Assembly: GCA_003223295.1 (NCBI GenBank)
Contig: QHYM01000117.1
Span: forward strand, 1 to 37,449
Direction: 5' to 3'
Source: Acidobacteriota bacterium
GTDB lineage: Bacteria; Acidobacteriota; Terriglobia; Acidiferrales; UBA7541
DNA length: 37,449 nucleotides
This document shows positions 8,365 through 17,329 of the stretch, one piece after another. The notes under the pieces were generated by a model, which ran no database searches, was not told where the DNA came from, and saw only the letters and a list, made by a program, of their open reading frames with translations. Position numbers and translations under genes: made by a program. Positions within the stretch are counted from its first letter, which is position 1. Each line of letters starts with the position of its first letter.

Positions 8365-9126
8365 TCAGATCGTTTTGTCCTTCGCATAGCACAGCAATTC
8401 CAGATTGCACTCCACGCATTTTGGCTTGCGTGCCTGGCAAACCCTCCGCCCGTGCCAGATGATCTGGTGAGAAAAAAGAATCCATTTGTCTTTCGGAATC
8501 AATTGCATCAGGTCCTGTTCGATTTTTTTCGGGTCCTCGTTGCGCGTCAGGTCCAGGCGGTTGGCGATGCGTTGGACATGTGTATCCACGACGATCCCGC
8601 TGGAGATTCCGTAAGCGGTCCCTAGCACGACGTTCGCTGTTTTTCGCGCCACGCCAGGGAGCGTGAGGATTTCCTCCATCGTGCGAGGCACTTCTCCGCG
8701 AAAGTTCTCGATAATCCCCTTACTTGCGCCCATTACCGACTTGGTTTTGTTGCGAAAGAATCCTGTAGGGCGGATCTCCTGTTCAAGCTCGCCTGGGTTG
8801 GCATACGCGAATGCCTTTGCGTCGGGATATTTCTTGAACAGCGCCTGTGTAACTTGATTCACGCGCACATCCGTGCATTGCGCCGAAAGAATGGTGGCGA
8901 TCAGCAGTTCAAACGCGTTTTTGTGATTCAGCTCGCACGATGCCTGGGGGTAGGCTTCATCTAACTTCGCCAGAATGGCCGCCACGCGCTGCGGATCGGT
9001 CCCTGCCGCGCGAGCGGGCCTTGCCGCTTTGCCTGGCTTAGCTGGTTTTGCGCGCTTTGCTTTCGACCGCGCCGGTTTTCTGTTGCCGGATTTCTTTTTC
9101 TTCGGTTTCGCTGCCATGGGAACCAA
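8365..9126 (-). CDS. nth: endonuclease III, DNA glycosylase/AP lyase
   Basis: Base-excision-repair glycosylase removing oxidised pyrimidines and cleaving the abasic strand. 253 residues. The HhH-GPD core has the catalytic Lys162 in LPGVARKTANVV and Asp181 in VVDTHVQR, and a complete 4Fe-4S site of Cys230-x6-Cys237-x2-Cys240-x5-Cys246. The first 42 residues are an added Lys/Ala/Pro-rich tail (KKKK, KPAKPGKAARPARAA) absent from enterobacterial Nth; it is probably a flexible DNA-binding extension. Met4 (ATG at 9117) is an equally possible start. The gene is last in the amidase-GerMN-RNase PH-RdgB operon, two bases after the rdgB stop. Confidence 0.96.
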   Translation of the reverse strand: MVPMAAKPKKKKSGNRKPARSKAKRAKPAKPGKAARPARAAGTDPQRVAAILAKLDEAYPQASCELNHKNAFELLIATILSAQCTDVRVNQVTQALFKKYPDAKAFAYANPGELEQEIRPTGFFRNKTKSVMGASKGIIENFRGEVPRTMEEILTLPGVARKTANVVLGTAYGISSGIVVDTHVQRIANRLDLTRNEDPKKIEQDLMQLIPKDKWILFSHQIIWHGRRVCQARKPKCVECNLELLCYAKDKTI

Positions 9127-9128
9127 AA

Positions 9129-9743
9129 CTATAGCATGGAGGAAAGCGCTGCGAGCAGCTTGCGGAAGGCCTTCCCGCGGTGGCTATGCAAATTCTTCTC
9201 CTCAGGCAAGAGTTCGGCGAAGGTTTTCTTTAGCGCAGGGAAGTAAAACACTGGATCGTAGCCAAAACCCCCCGCGCCTCGTGGCGACTCCAGAATTTCA
9301 CCGTCCACGCGGTCCGTGACCACAGCCAGTGCTCGTCCCTTCCGCGCGAGCGCAGTGGCGCAAACGAAATACGCGGCTCGGTCTTGACCGCGCTTGTCGA
9401 GCATCTCGCGCAGGAGTTTTTCGATGCGCTCTGAGTTCGCAGCGTGTACGCCCGCGTATCTTGCAGAATGCACTCCGGGCGCACCTCCCAGTGCCGGGAC
9501 GACCAGCCCGGAATCGTCCGCGAACACCAGTCCCTCCTGCAATCGCGAATAATGAAGCGCCTTGCCTGCCGCATTTTCCGCAAACGTAGGGGCATTCTCT
9601 TCAAAGGCGGGAAGCGATTCGAACTCGGGCAGCAAGGCTAGTTCAATGGAAACGGAATTTGCGGCAGTGTCCGCCAGAAAGCGATATTCCTTCAGTTTTC
9701 CTGGATTCGAGGAGGTGAGAAACAATTTAACGAGCGCGGGCAC
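9129..9743 (-). CDS. rdgB: non-canonical purine NTP pyrophosphatase, RdgB/HAM1 family
   Basis: Hydrolyses dITP, ITP and XTP to monophosphates so that deaminated purines are not incorporated into DNA or RNA; cytoplasmic. 204 residues, the standard length. Family motifs are all visible: SSNPGKLKE near the N-terminus (substrate-binding S/TxxNxxK), FADDSGL around residue 75 (metal and base binding), GFGYDPVF and the terminal SHRGKAF. The start overlaps the end of rph by 17 bases, and the stop lies two bases before nth, so it is in the middle of a co-translated operon. Confidence 0.96.
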   Translation of the reverse strand: MPALVKLFLTSSNPGKLKEYRFLADTAANSVSIELALLPEFESLPAFEENAPTFAENAAGKALHYSRLQEGLVFADDSGLVVPALGGAPGVHSARYAGVHAANSERIEKLLREMLDKRGQDRAAYFVCATALARKGRALAVVTDRVDGEILESPRGAGGFGYDPVFYFPALKKTFAELLPEEKNLHSHRGKAFRKLLAALSSML

Positions 9744-10497
9744 TGAATTTCACGGGCAGCACAGCGCGTTGTTCATCGGTGAGCCGGCGGATTCCCGCGG
9801 CCGCGAGCGCTAGCAAATCCTGCATTTCGCTCCCTGTGAACGCCCGGCCCTCCGCAGTCGCCTGGATTTCCACGAAATGGCCGCTGCCGGTCATGACCAC
9901 GTTCATATCCACTTCCGCGCGCGAATCCTCTTCATAAGCAAGGTCTAGCAACGCGCGGTCATTCAAGATACCGACGCTCGTGGCCGCCACTGAGTCAATC
10001 AGCGGCGAACTTTTCAGGATGCCCGCGGCCGCCAGCCGTTCGAATGCCAGCGCCAACGCCACGAACGCCCCGGTGATCGAAACGGTTCGCGTTCCGCCAT
10101 CGGCCTGAATCACGTCGCAATCCAGCCAAACGGTGCGTTCTCCCAGCGCTTCTTGGTCGGTCACCGCGCGCAGCGACCGGCCGATCAGTCGTTGAATCTC
10201 TTGCGTCCGCCCGGACTGCTTTCCCCGCGCGGCTTCACGCGGCGTCCGTTCTTCTGTCGCGCGCGGCAGCATGCCATATTCGCTGGTCACCCAGCCTTTG
10301 CCGCTTCCTTTCAAAAAGGTCGGCACCCCATCATCCACCGTAGCCGTACAAATCACACGCGTATTGCCCAGCTCGATCAGCACGCTGCCCTCCGCCGTTG
10401 AGATGAAATCCGGGGTGATTTTTAGCGAACGCATCTGGTCCGCGGCTCGGCCATCACTTCTCACTTGCCCTCCCGCCCTGGTTCCTTCACGCCCCAT
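9727..10497 (-). CDS. rph: ribonuclease PH
   Basis: Phosphorolytic 3'-5' exoribonuclease that trims tRNA and other RNA 3' ends, normally a hexameric cytoplasmic enzyme. 256 residues. The diagnostic N-terminal [11 protein letters not shown], the strand [14 protein letters not shown] and the phosphate-site segment [14 protein letters not shown] are present, followed by SITGAFVAL and the conserved C-terminal domain. The start at 10497 places about 12 residues before RSDGR, slightly longer than usual. It begins 15 bases after the GerMN-domain gene and overlaps rdgB. The order GerM-like, rph, rdgB is also found in Bacillus, which supports the assignment. Confidence 0.96.
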   Translation of the reverse strand: MGREGTRAGGQVRSDGRAADQMRSLKITPDFISTAEGSVLIELGNTRVICTATVDDGVPTFLKGSGKGWVTSEYGMLPRATEERTPREAARGKQSGRTQEIQRLIGRSLRAVTDQEALGERTVWLDCDVIQADGGTRTVSITGAFVALALAFERLAAAGILKSSPLIDSVAATSVGILNDRALLDLAYEEDSRAEVDMNVVMTGSGHFVEIQATAEGRAFTGSEMQDLLALAAAGIRRLTDEQRAVLPVKFSARAR

Positions 10498-10512
10498 GCA
10501 TTCCCTCGGTTG

Positions 10513-11217
10513 TCACCGCTGCGCCAGTTTGACGGTGCTGCCGTTCAGTGTCAACGGAGGCAAAGTCAAAACCCCTACTTTGCCTGCGGCTGGTGCAGCC
10601 GCAGGTGTCGTCGGCGTCCGTCCCATCCCCGCATTCACGACAAATGTGCCCGTCAAATCGACATGTCCCGCAAGTGTCTCCACTTCCTGCCCATGAATCA
10701 GGATTTTCAGCCGCTTCACCTGTGGCACATTCGCTTCCAGGGTGCGCGCCATGGAATCAACAGCTAATTGTTCGCTGGCGATTCCCGATGGCGTGGAAGT
10801 TGCCACCGCTTCGGAAAAGTCGGCAATCGCTGTGCCGTCCGGCAAAATATAAAACGCCAGCAGCACAGCATCCGGCGGCAGCGTGCGCAACTCGGCGTCT
10901 ACGGGGCCGGCCAGCAGTGTGTTCAGCACCTGTTTCGAACGCAGCAGGGGGTCGCTCGAGAGAGGCAGCTCCACCACTGCGGGAGCCAGCATTGAATTGT
11001 CCGTACCGGAAAGCCAGAAGAGCCTCGCCTTTACGCGCGGATCGGCGGGGTTCATTGGAATCGGTTGCGACAATTCGCGGCGCGCTTGCTCTTCGCTCTG
11101 CTGCTGCAATCGCGCGGCGCGTTTCATGCGTCTGCGAAGAATCGGAACAAAAATCGCTGCTCCAATCACGGCAAACGCCAGCAGCGCGCTCAGCCAGAAT
11201 TTCCACCGCTCGTTCAC
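10513..11217 (-). CDS. membrane-anchored GerMN-domain protein
   Basis: 234 residues from a GTG start. An N-terminal anchor (about 7-27) is followed by a basic RRRMKRAARLQQQ stretch, then one GerMN domain (about 55-190) recognisable from the ILPDGTAIADFSEA segment and the QLAVDSMARTLEANVPQVKRLKILIHGQ region. The C-terminal tail is Ala/Pro/Thr-rich. The GTG overlaps the upstream amidase stop (GTGA) and has GGAG about eight bases before it, deciding this start over a long unconserved extension to 11508. GerMN domains occur in Bacillus GerM, a spore cortex/germination protein, and in many non-sporulating cell-envelope proteins. Coupling to an amidase points to a role in peptidoglycan remodelling; that is inference. 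Confidence 0.88.
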   Translation of the reverse strand: MNERWKFWLSALLAFAVIGAAIFVPILRRRMKRAARLQQQSEEQARRELSQPIPMNPADPRVKARLFWLSGTDNSMLAPAVVELPLSSDPLLRSKQVLNTLLAGPVDAELRTLPPDAVLLAFYILPDGTAIADFSEAVATSTPSGIASEQLAVDSMARTLEANVPQVKRLKILIHGQEVETLAGHVDLTGTFVVNAGMGRTPTTPAAAPAAGKVGVLTLPPLTLNGSTVKLAQR

Positions 11218-12101
11218 GGCAATGCTCCGCCCGTGCTTGCCATTACATACGACGGCTTGAAAGCCACGACTCCTCGCGCGACGGCGTCCGCAACTCCCGG
11301 CGCCATGTGGTCCAGGTCTGCGCGGTCGTTCACGACCACGCTTGAGACTTCCACGGCAATGGCAGGCGCAGCCGTTGTCCGAAGCTGTCGTATTGCCGCG
11401 GTTTGCGCCGTATCCGGCGATCCCTTGAACTGCTGTGTGAGCATGCCCTGCACCAAATCGCCAAGCTTCCGGCTCAATCCAAGAAACGGGGCCTGGGCCC
11501 GGTCCCACGGAATGAGCCCATTAGCCGTTGTCACCGTCGGAAGGTCCGCATTCACATATACGCGCACGGTTCCCGGCACGCCCGTCGAAGAAATGTGCAA
11601 CGAGATGAAAATCGCCCCACGCTGCGCATTCGCGATTGCCGAGCGGTCATCGAAAGACGGGTTATCGTTTCCTTGTCGCGTTTGCACCACCTGAAATCCC
11701 TGCTGCTCCAGAGCGCGGCGCATCTGGGCCGCGAATTCCATCACAATTTCGCTTTCTTGAATTCCGCCGGTTCCACGGGCGCCAAGGTCCGTCCCGCCGT
11801 GTGCGGGGTCTAGCGCCACAACACTCAGTCCTCCCTGTGTTGCTTGCGCGCCGGGCAGGGAGCCGGCTGGCGTTCCGCTCTGTGCCCCGGGCACAGCAGA
11901 AGTACTCGATGACGCGCTGGCGGCCACCGGTCGTTGCGTTTGTGAAGGAATTTGCAGGACGAGTGCCATCACCGCGCCTGCAAAAAGCAGGGATGTCATT
12001 CCGGAGATGATAAGGAATCTTAACCGCTTGGAGTTTCCCACATCGAGCAGCATAGCAAATCCAGCCACCAATTCGCGCCGTGCGATACGCGTGGCCGTCA
12101 T
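11214..12101 (-). CDS. N-acetylmuramoyl-L-alanine amidase, Amidase_3 family
   Basis: Zinc amidase that cuts the bond between N-acetylmuramic acid and the stem peptide, acting in the periplasm during septum splitting or wall remodelling. 295 residues: N-terminal membrane segment (about 28-50), a Ser/Ala/Pro/Gly-rich linker (55-90) and the catalytic domain (93-285). The zinc ligands are His101 in LDPAHGGTD, Glu116 and His169 in FISLHISS, and the catalytic Glu251 is in AIAVEVSSV. The linker replaces the AMIN domain found in AmiC. There is no clear Shine-Dalgarno before the ATG at 12101, and Met17 may be the start. It heads the operon continuing through GerMN, rph, rdgB and nth, 57 bases after the first BNR giant. 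Confidence 0.92.
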   Translation of the reverse strand: MTATRIARRELVAGFAMLLDVGNSKRLRFLIISGMTSLLFAGAVMALVLQIPSQTQRPVAASASSSTSAVPGAQSGTPAGSLPGAQATQGGLSVVALDPAHGGTDLGARGTGGIQESEIVMEFAAQMRRALEQQGFQVVQTRQGNDNPSFDDRSAIANAQRGAIFISLHISSTGVPGTVRVYVNADLPTVTTANGLIPWDRAQAPFLGLSRKLGDLVQGMLTQQFKGSPDTAQTAAIRQLRTTAAPAIAVEVSSVVVNDRADLDHMAPGVADAVARGVVAFKPSYVMASTGGALP

Positions 12102-12158
12102 GAATCAAGAATGGTCGCGGATAAGAGGCTCTTCCAACGGAAGACTCTTTCCGTGAAT

Positions 12159-15100
12159 TTAGTGAGCCGCGGTTTCCGTTGCAGCTACTGGCTTCAAATT
12201 GGCCTTCTGAAGTACCGCATTGGCATTTGCCAAATCCTTGTTTTGAAGCTCCGCCCAGCGCGCCAGCGTTGCTTCCGCGGCCTTGTCCCACTTTGCGCTT
12301 GCCGTGTTGGCATCCTCTGTGGGCGCCACATCGGCGCTCTCTACGATACTCATCAAGCTATTCAAAGCCGATGCTACTTTCGGCAGCGGCTCCTGTTCCT
12401 TGCTCGGAATCGCCAACCCGAACAGGCCGAACCCGCCATCGCGCTCCTGTGCGGTCATTGCTTCCAGTTTCTGACTGAGTTCTTCCAGAGCCTTGGCCAC
12501 ATCAGCTTTCTCGCTCGCTTCCTTCTTACGTGCGTCAATCTGCTTTCGCAGCTCTGCAATCTGTCGTAGCGCCATCGAAACTTCGCCCTCCCGTGCGGAA
12601 AGTTTCGTCGCCATCTCAAACTGTTGCATCAGTGCTTCCTGCGGCGTCTTCACGCGGGGATCCATTTTCACAGTCAGCGTTTGCGTGCTGTTCTTGCCGT
12701 GCGCGGTCAGTTGCACGGTGTAGTTTCCCGGTAGCGCCAGCGGCCCCGACGGCCTCCAAAACGACGCGCGCACGCCCTTCGGCAGCGGGTACCGCAGGTC
12801 CCACACAAATCGGTGCATTCCCGGCTCCGTGGAAAGCCTTTGTTGTTCACGGACCCAGGAAGCAGGGAAGGGCAGGTCGTCCGGGTTCACTTTGCGAACT
12901 TCGTCGTCACTGGAAAAGCGCCTCACCAGCCTCCCGTTGCTGTTAAAAATTTCCAGTTGAATCGGTCCTACTGTTTTTTCTTTCAGGTAGTAATCCAGAA
13001 TTGCGCCATTCGGCGGATTCTCCGCTAGCGCCTCGTCATCCGGCACAGGCGTGCCCTGATCGCTTCCTGACCGCACCCGATACGCTGTCGCTGGGCGGTA
13101 GAGCCATACGTCCGCCGCCGCTGCGCGCGCATCGATCTGCCTTAGTGGCGTCACGTCATCCAGCACCCAGAACGAGCGTCCAAACGTCGCAATCACCAAA
13201 TCGTCTTCATGCACCACCAAGTCGCGCACCGAAGTCACCGGCAGATTGAGTTGTAGGGATTGCCAGTCATCGCCATCATCAAACGAAACGTACACGCCCT
13301 TTTCCGTGCACGCATACAGTAGGCCTTTGCGAAAGGGATCCTCTCGTACGCAATTCAGAAAACTTCCATCTGGTATTCCGTTCGAAGCGCGCTGCCAGCT
13401 CTTCCCGAAATCCCGCGTGCGATAAAGATATGGCTGATAATCCTCCAGCCGGTGGCGGTCTACTGCAGCGTACGCCGTGCTTGCTTCCGAATGCGATGCC
13501 TCGATGTGCGTCACCTTGCTCCACGGGGTCAATTCCGGGGGCGTAACGTTTTGCCAGCTTTTCCCCTCATCCTGCGTCAGCTGGATTTGTCCGTCATCCG
13601 TTCCCGCCCAAATCTCGCCCTCTTTCACGTACGATGGCCCAATCGTGTAAATCACGCCGCGCCGTTTCCCCACTGGCGCATCCGCCGCTGTTGCCGGGTC
13701 CAAATTTGATGGCACGCCCGAGTCCTCGCGCGTCAAGTCCGGACTGATCTCCTGCCACGAACTTCCGCCATCTGCAGTTCGGAACAGAACTTGCGAACCG
13801 AAGTAGAGAACATGCGGATCGAGCGGAGAAAAAACCAGCGGCAGCGTCCACGTGCGACGGAAGGATCCGGATTGCGCAATCGTCGGCGGCATTTCCTGAT
13901 TCTGCTCCGTGCTGAGATCTTGCCGCGACACAAATCCACCAAAGATTACGCCCGGATTCAATGGATCGGGCGCAATGTATCCATTCTCATCGCCCGCTTC
14001 CAGCGGCCGCCAATCATGAAAATTCAGAAAACGGTATTTGCTCTGGCTCGGGGTCGCCGCCGGTCCGCTATCCTGCTGTGCTCCATACACCCAATACGGA
14101 AACTGGCTGTCGGTCGCTAGGTGATAGAACTGCGCGGTCGGCTGGTTGAACCATGAACTCCACGTCTCTCCGCCGTTGTGCGTCACCACTGCGCCCTGAT
14201 CGCAGCTCAAAATCATCCTTTTCGAATCGTCGGGATCAATCCACAATTCGTGGTAATCCGGGCCCGTCGGATCGCCCTTGAACACGCTGAAGCTCTTTCC
14301 ACCGTCCACTGAACGGTAGATTGAAGTGTTCGGCACGTACACAATGTCTGGATTCTTCGAATCGATAGTGACCTCGTTGAAATACCATCCTCGCCCCCAG
14401 ATGCGGTGGTCCTTGGAAACTTGCTGCCAGTTCTGCCCGCCATCCTCCGAGCGGTACAGTCCGCCTTCCTTGGCATCCACGATCAGATAAATCCGCTTGG
14501 CATTGCTCAGCGCGAATGCAATACCCATCCGTCCAAGCCCTTCCGACGGCAGTCCGTTTCCTTTCACGGCCTGCCAATGGTCTCCGCCGTCGGTCGAACG
14601 ATACAGGCCGCTGCCCGGCCCATTCGAAGGTGGGTATATGCTCCAGGGTGGCCTGCGGGTCTGCCACAGCGCGGCGTATATCGTCTTCGGATTTCCTGGT
14701 TCGAACGCCAGGTCAATTGCGCCCGTGTTTTCGTCATGGAACAGCACTTTCTGCCAGTGAGCCCCGCCGTCTTTCGAACGAAAAACGCCGCGCTCCTGGT
14801 TTGGTCCATACGCGTGCCCTAGCGCCGCCACAAAAACACGGTTCGCATCGCGCGGATCGACAAGAATCCTTGCAATCTGCCGCGAATCGCTCAATCCAAT
14901 CTGCTTCCACGTCTTTCCCGCGTCCGTGGACTTGTACATCCCATTCCCCACGGAAATGGACGACCGCATGTCGGCTTCGCCCGATCCCACGAAAATCACA
15001 TTCGCATCCGAAGGCGCCACCGCAATCGCGCCAATCGAGGCCACCGGCTGTGCATCGAAAATCGGCTTCCAGGTTCGCCCCGCATCATTGGTCTTCCAAA

Positions 15101-15344
15101 CGCCGCCACCGACGGCTCCGAAATAGTAAGTTTCCGGCTGCCCACGCACGCCGGTCACCGCCAACACGCGTCCTCCACGGAATGGCCCGATCGATCTCCA
15201 ACGCAGCTCTTGAAACAGTCTCTGGTCGATTTGTTTTGTCGTCTCCGGTCCGGCCAGCAGCCGGACGGACGTACTACCAAGAAGCAACAGAGACACAAGA
15301 GCAGCAATGGGGCGCAGTTTCAAAATCGTATCTCCCGAGGGCAT
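12159..15344 (-). CDS. giant secreted BNR/sortilin-like propeller protein (paralogue 1)
   Basis: 1061 residues. Signal peptide about 1-31 (LVSLLLLGSTSVRLLAG). Residues about 45-720 carry about eleven Asp-box/BNR motifs of the S-x-D-x-G-x-x-W type (KSTDAGKTW, RSKDGGAHW, RSTDGGDHW, RTADGGSSW and others), which build VPS10/sortilin-like beta-propellers. A FlgD-like Ig strand pattern follows (PGNYTVQLT, about 880-920), then a charged helical, probably coiled-coil tail rich in Glu/Lys/Ala. Such proteins are often auto-annotated as sialidase-like glycosyl hydrolases, but no sialidase catalytic set (Arg triad, FRIP motif) is seen, so enzymatic activity is unproven. Closely similar to the protein at 25059-28355 (shared RGGR near the N-terminus, NQPTAQFYH, WVYGAQQ). 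Reverse strand, upstream of the amidase operon. Role unknown; extracellular binding or peptide processing is speculative. Confidence 0.9.
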   Translation of the reverse strand: MPSGDTILKLRPIAALVSLLLLGSTSVRLLAGPETTKQIDQRLFQELRWRSIGPFRGGRVLAVTGVRGQPETYYFGAVGGGVWKTNDAGRTWKPIFDAQPVASIGAIAVAPSDANVIFVGSGEADMRSSISVGNGMYKSTDAGKTWKQIGLSDSRQIARILVDPRDANRVFVAALGHAYGPNQERGVFRSKDGGAHWQKVLFHDENTGAIDLAFEPGNPKTIYAALWQTRRPPWSIYPPSNGPGSGLYRSTDGGDHWQAVKGNGLPSEGLGRMGIAFALSNAKRIYLIVDAKEGGLYRSEDGGQNWQQVSKDHRIWGRGWYFNEVTIDSKNPDIVYVPNTSIYRSVDGGKSFSVFKGDPTGPDYHELWIDPDDSKRMILSCDQGAVVTHNGGETWSSWFNQPTAQFYHLATDSQFPYWVYGAQQDSGPAATPSQSKYRFLNFHDWRPLEAGDENGYIAPDPLNPGVIFGGFVSRQDLSTEQNQEMPPTIAQSGSFRRTWTLPLVFSPLDPHVLYFGSQVLFRTADGGSSWQEISPDLTREDSGVPSNLDPATAADAPVGKRRGVIYTIGPSYVKEGEIWAGTDDGQIQLTQDEGKSWQNVTPPELTPWSKVTHIEASHSEASTAYAAVDRHRLEDYQPYLYRTRDFGKSWQRASNGIPDGSFLNCVREDPFRKGLLYACTEKGVYVSFDDGDDWQSLQLNLPVTSVRDLVVHEDDLVIATFGRSFWVLDDVTPLRQIDARAAAADVWLYRPATAYRVRSGSDQGTPVPDDEALAENPPNGAILDYYLKEKTVGPIQLEIFNSNGRLVRRFSSDDEVRKVNPDDLPFPASWVREQQRLSTEPGMHRFVWDLRYPLPKGVRASFWRPSGPLALPGNYTVQLTAHGKNSTQTLTVKMDPRVKTPQEALMQQFEMATKLSAREGEVSMALRQIAELRKQIDARKKEASEKADVAKALEELSQKLEAMTAQERDGGFGLFGLAIPSKEQEPLPKVASALNSLMSIVESADVAPTEDANTASAKWDKAAEATLARWAELQNKDLANANAVLQKANLKPVAATETAAH

Positions 15345-15470
15345 TTAACGCCTTGGAACGAAGCGTCGAGTATATCTCATGGCCCCAGGAACAGAGCCGC
15401 AGCCTGGGTCTTCGGGTTTCGAAAGCCAGGGTTTTTGTGAGACGGTTATTGTCTAAAAGTGTTTTGCATA

Positions 15471-15502
15471 GCAAACTAGCTTGCCGCACAAGCTAGCTTG
15501 TG
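15471..15502. repeat. nested palindromes between the permease and BNR gene 1
   Basis: Positions 15487-15502 form a perfect 16-bp palindrome, CACAAGCTAGCTTGTG. An alternative 8-bp hairpin pairs CTAGCTTG (15476-15483) with CAAGCTAG (15489-15496) over a five-base loop. On the reverse strand the 8-bp stem is followed by TTTGC, so it may terminate the APC permease transcript about 80 bases after its stop. The perfect palindrome could also be an operator for the BNR gene, which starts at 15344. The sequence alone does not decide between these. Confidence 0.5.
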
Positions 15503-15580
15503 GGCGGCCATATTTCTTGTTCTTCGGACTTTCTCCTGTAAATCATTAAGAATGAATAAGATGCGGTTTAGTGCCCCGCT

Positions 15581-17005
15581 TTAAGCGGTTTCTAGTTCCT
15601 CGGCTTTCCCAGCCACCACCGGCTTTGCGCGCAGGATTCTCAGCTTGTTGCTTACCAAGTAGACCGCGAATCCAGCAAACATGATCAGCGCGCCGAACAG
15701 GAGCCCGTTCATTCCCAGCACCGTTTCGTGGTTGCTCTCCACGACCGCGAGCAGGAGCAAGAGCAACGGAAACACGCCAGTCAAAACCGCGCCAGTCATC
15801 CCGCCCGGAACTCGAAACCCGCGCTTCAACTCCGGCTCTTTGATTCGCAGCACCACGAGCGTCACGAACTCGAGCATCAAGCTCGCGCCATACAACATAA
15901 TGTCCAGCGTCACGAGCCGCTTGAAACCCAGCCCCAGACAGCAGGCCCAGCACGCCGCGCAAATGAGGATCGCCAGCCATGGCGCATTTGTCCGCCTGCT
16001 CGTCTTGCCGAACACTTTCGGCAGCATTCCATCCCGAGCCATCGCCAGCGGCAGCCTCGAGTAACTCATCACCAGCGCGTTGAACATGCCAAACGCGCTC
16101 ATCATGCCGCCGAGCACAATGAGGAATCGCAGCCATTCGAATCCCGCGATTTTTCCTCCCAGTGCTCCCGCGACCGTTGCCCACGACCCATCCTCACCGA
16201 ATAGGGCAGAAGGCGCCCCCGTCAAATACACTGCAGCAAATGGCAGCACGTAAGTCAGCGCAACCAGAATTACCGCCGCGATCATCGCCTGCGGATAGGT
16301 GCGCTGCGGACGCTCCACTTCTTGCGCGATGGTCGACGCGTTGTCCCATCCCATGTAGTTCCACATGGCCACCAGTACGCCACCAAGCAAGCCGAGCCCG
16401 GTTGCCGTAGGCACGGCGTGAGGATCTGCCATGGTACCTAGCTTAAATGGCGCCAGCACTACTACAAGGGCGAACGGCGCCGACAACAGAAAAAACAGCC
16501 ATAGCGAAGTGACACCTACGACCCGAATCCCCGCGAGATTCAGCGCCGCGCAAGTTACCACTACAAACAGGCCGGCATAGATTCCATGATTTGCCGTGCC
16601 GAACCAAGGCAACATTTGCTTCAAATAAAACACAAACAGTGTTGGGTAAATCGCCATGTCAAAAATGCTGGCAGCTAGTGACAGCCAGGCTTCTTGAAAT
16701 CCCCAGAAGTTCCCCAGGCCCCGCCGCACCCACGCGTAATACCCGCCCTCCTCAGGCAGCGCACTCGAGAGTTCGCCGATCATGAACGCGGTCGGCAAGC
16801 TCCACAGCACCGGTAGAAACAGCAGAATCAGGATTCCTCGGCCATACCCGGCGCCATGAATGATTTCCTCCGTGCCATACGTCCCTCCGGACACCATGAA
16901 GAAAGTAGCCGCAACAAGAGGCCAGAGTGTCAATTTCACAACTCTCTTTTTGGTGATGGAAACATCCCGGGAAGGGAACTGCGCGGGAACCGATATCGAA
17001 CTCAA
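15581..17005 (-). CDS. APC-superfamily amino-acid permease
   Basis: Inner-membrane amino-acid/polyamine transporter of the APC fold, 474 residues with about twelve hydrophobic segments. The first helix has the family's unwound-helix motif FFMVSGGTYGTEE (about residue 34-46), followed by PEEGGYYAWVRRGLG and, in the middle, WNYMGWDNASTIAQEVERPQRTYPQA, typical of LAT- and YfnA-like members. No ATG fits: the TTG at 17005 was chosen because an AGGAGG stands 12 bases upstream and the resulting tail (MSSISVPAQFPSR) is a plausible cytosolic N-terminus; a GTG at 16939 is the alternative. Divergent from the ADOP permease and upstream of BNR giant 1. Substrate unknown; the neighbouring secreted peptidase makes amino-acid uptake a reasonable idea. 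Confidence 0.88.
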   Translation of the reverse strand: MSSISVPAQFPSRDVSITKKRVVKLTLWPLVAATFFMVSGGTYGTEEIIHGAGYGRGILILLFLPVLWSLPTAFMIGELSSALPEEGGYYAWVRRGLGNFWGFQEAWLSLAASIFDMAIYPTLFVFYLKQMLPWFGTANHGIYAGLFVVVTCAALNLAGIRVVGVTSLWLFFLLSAPFALVVVLAPFKLGTMADPHAVPTATGLGLLGGVLVAMWNYMGWDNASTIAQEVERPQRTYPQAMIAAVILVALTYVLPFAAVYLTGAPSALFGEDGSWATVAGALGGKIAGFEWLRFLIVLGGMMSAFGMFNALVMSYSRLPLAMARDGMLPKVFGKTSRRTNAPWLAILICAACWACCLGLGFKRLVTLDIMLYGASLMLEFVTLVVLRIKEPELKRGFRVPGGMTGAVLTGVFPLLLLLLAVVESNHETVLGMNGLLFGALIMFAGFAVYLVSNKLRILRAKPVVAGKAEELETA

Positions 17006-17329
17006 TTTTACTCTCGTCCTCCTAAGGGAGACTCGCTCTCGTCGCTGCGGAAAAGCGAGTTCGCAGGTGCAGAATACAGGAGTCACTTCTGCATGCAAGA
17101 GAAAAATGCATCTCGTACGAGAATTTTCTCCGGCCTCGCTGAGCGTGCTTTCGTGCTTACTCGATCGCCTTCGCGCGGTTACTCTTGCCACTCCCGATTT
17201 CTTAGAGCAAGGCGCGCAACTTTGGTTGTCCTCCAAGCCCCCCGCCGTCCTCCAGGCGGGTATCTCGCGGCCCCACTTTCTCGCGTGACGTTTGACATTT
17301 CCGCTCGTCTTTATAGCCAGGAGGTTGAG
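17006..17329. other. 324-base divergent intergenic region
   Basis: Separates the reverse APC permease from the forward ADOP permease and should carry both promoters, which I cannot place with confidence. A 6-bp hairpin CCCGCC/GGCGGG (17241-17246 with 17255-17260) sits in the presumed leader of the forward gene. An open frame runs through it into the ADOP gene but has no domain and no start signal. No PadR-type regulator gene, often found beside ADOP genes, is present. Confidence 0.5.
17018..17023 (-). promoter_or_regulatory. AGGAGG ribosome-binding site for the APC permease
   Basis: A perfect AGGAGG on the reverse strand, 12 bases before an in-frame TTG at 17005. It decides a non-ATG start for the permease, although the spacing is longer than optimal. 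Confidence 0.5.

Noticed and set aside
11218-11508. Upstream in-frame extension of the GerMN protein
   Set aside because: It lies inside the amidase gene and is Arg/Gly-rich; the GTG overlapping the amidase stop has a proper ribosome-binding site.
12159-15344. Sialidase or glycosyl hydrolase activity for the BNR proteins
   Set aside because: Asp-boxes are structural; the arginine triad, FRIP motif and catalytic Tyr/Glu of sialidases were not seen.
16856-17329. Upstream in-frame extension of the ADOP permease
   Set aside because: It overlaps the start of the divergent permease, has no family similarity, and a strong ribosome-binding site sits at the ATG at 17330.
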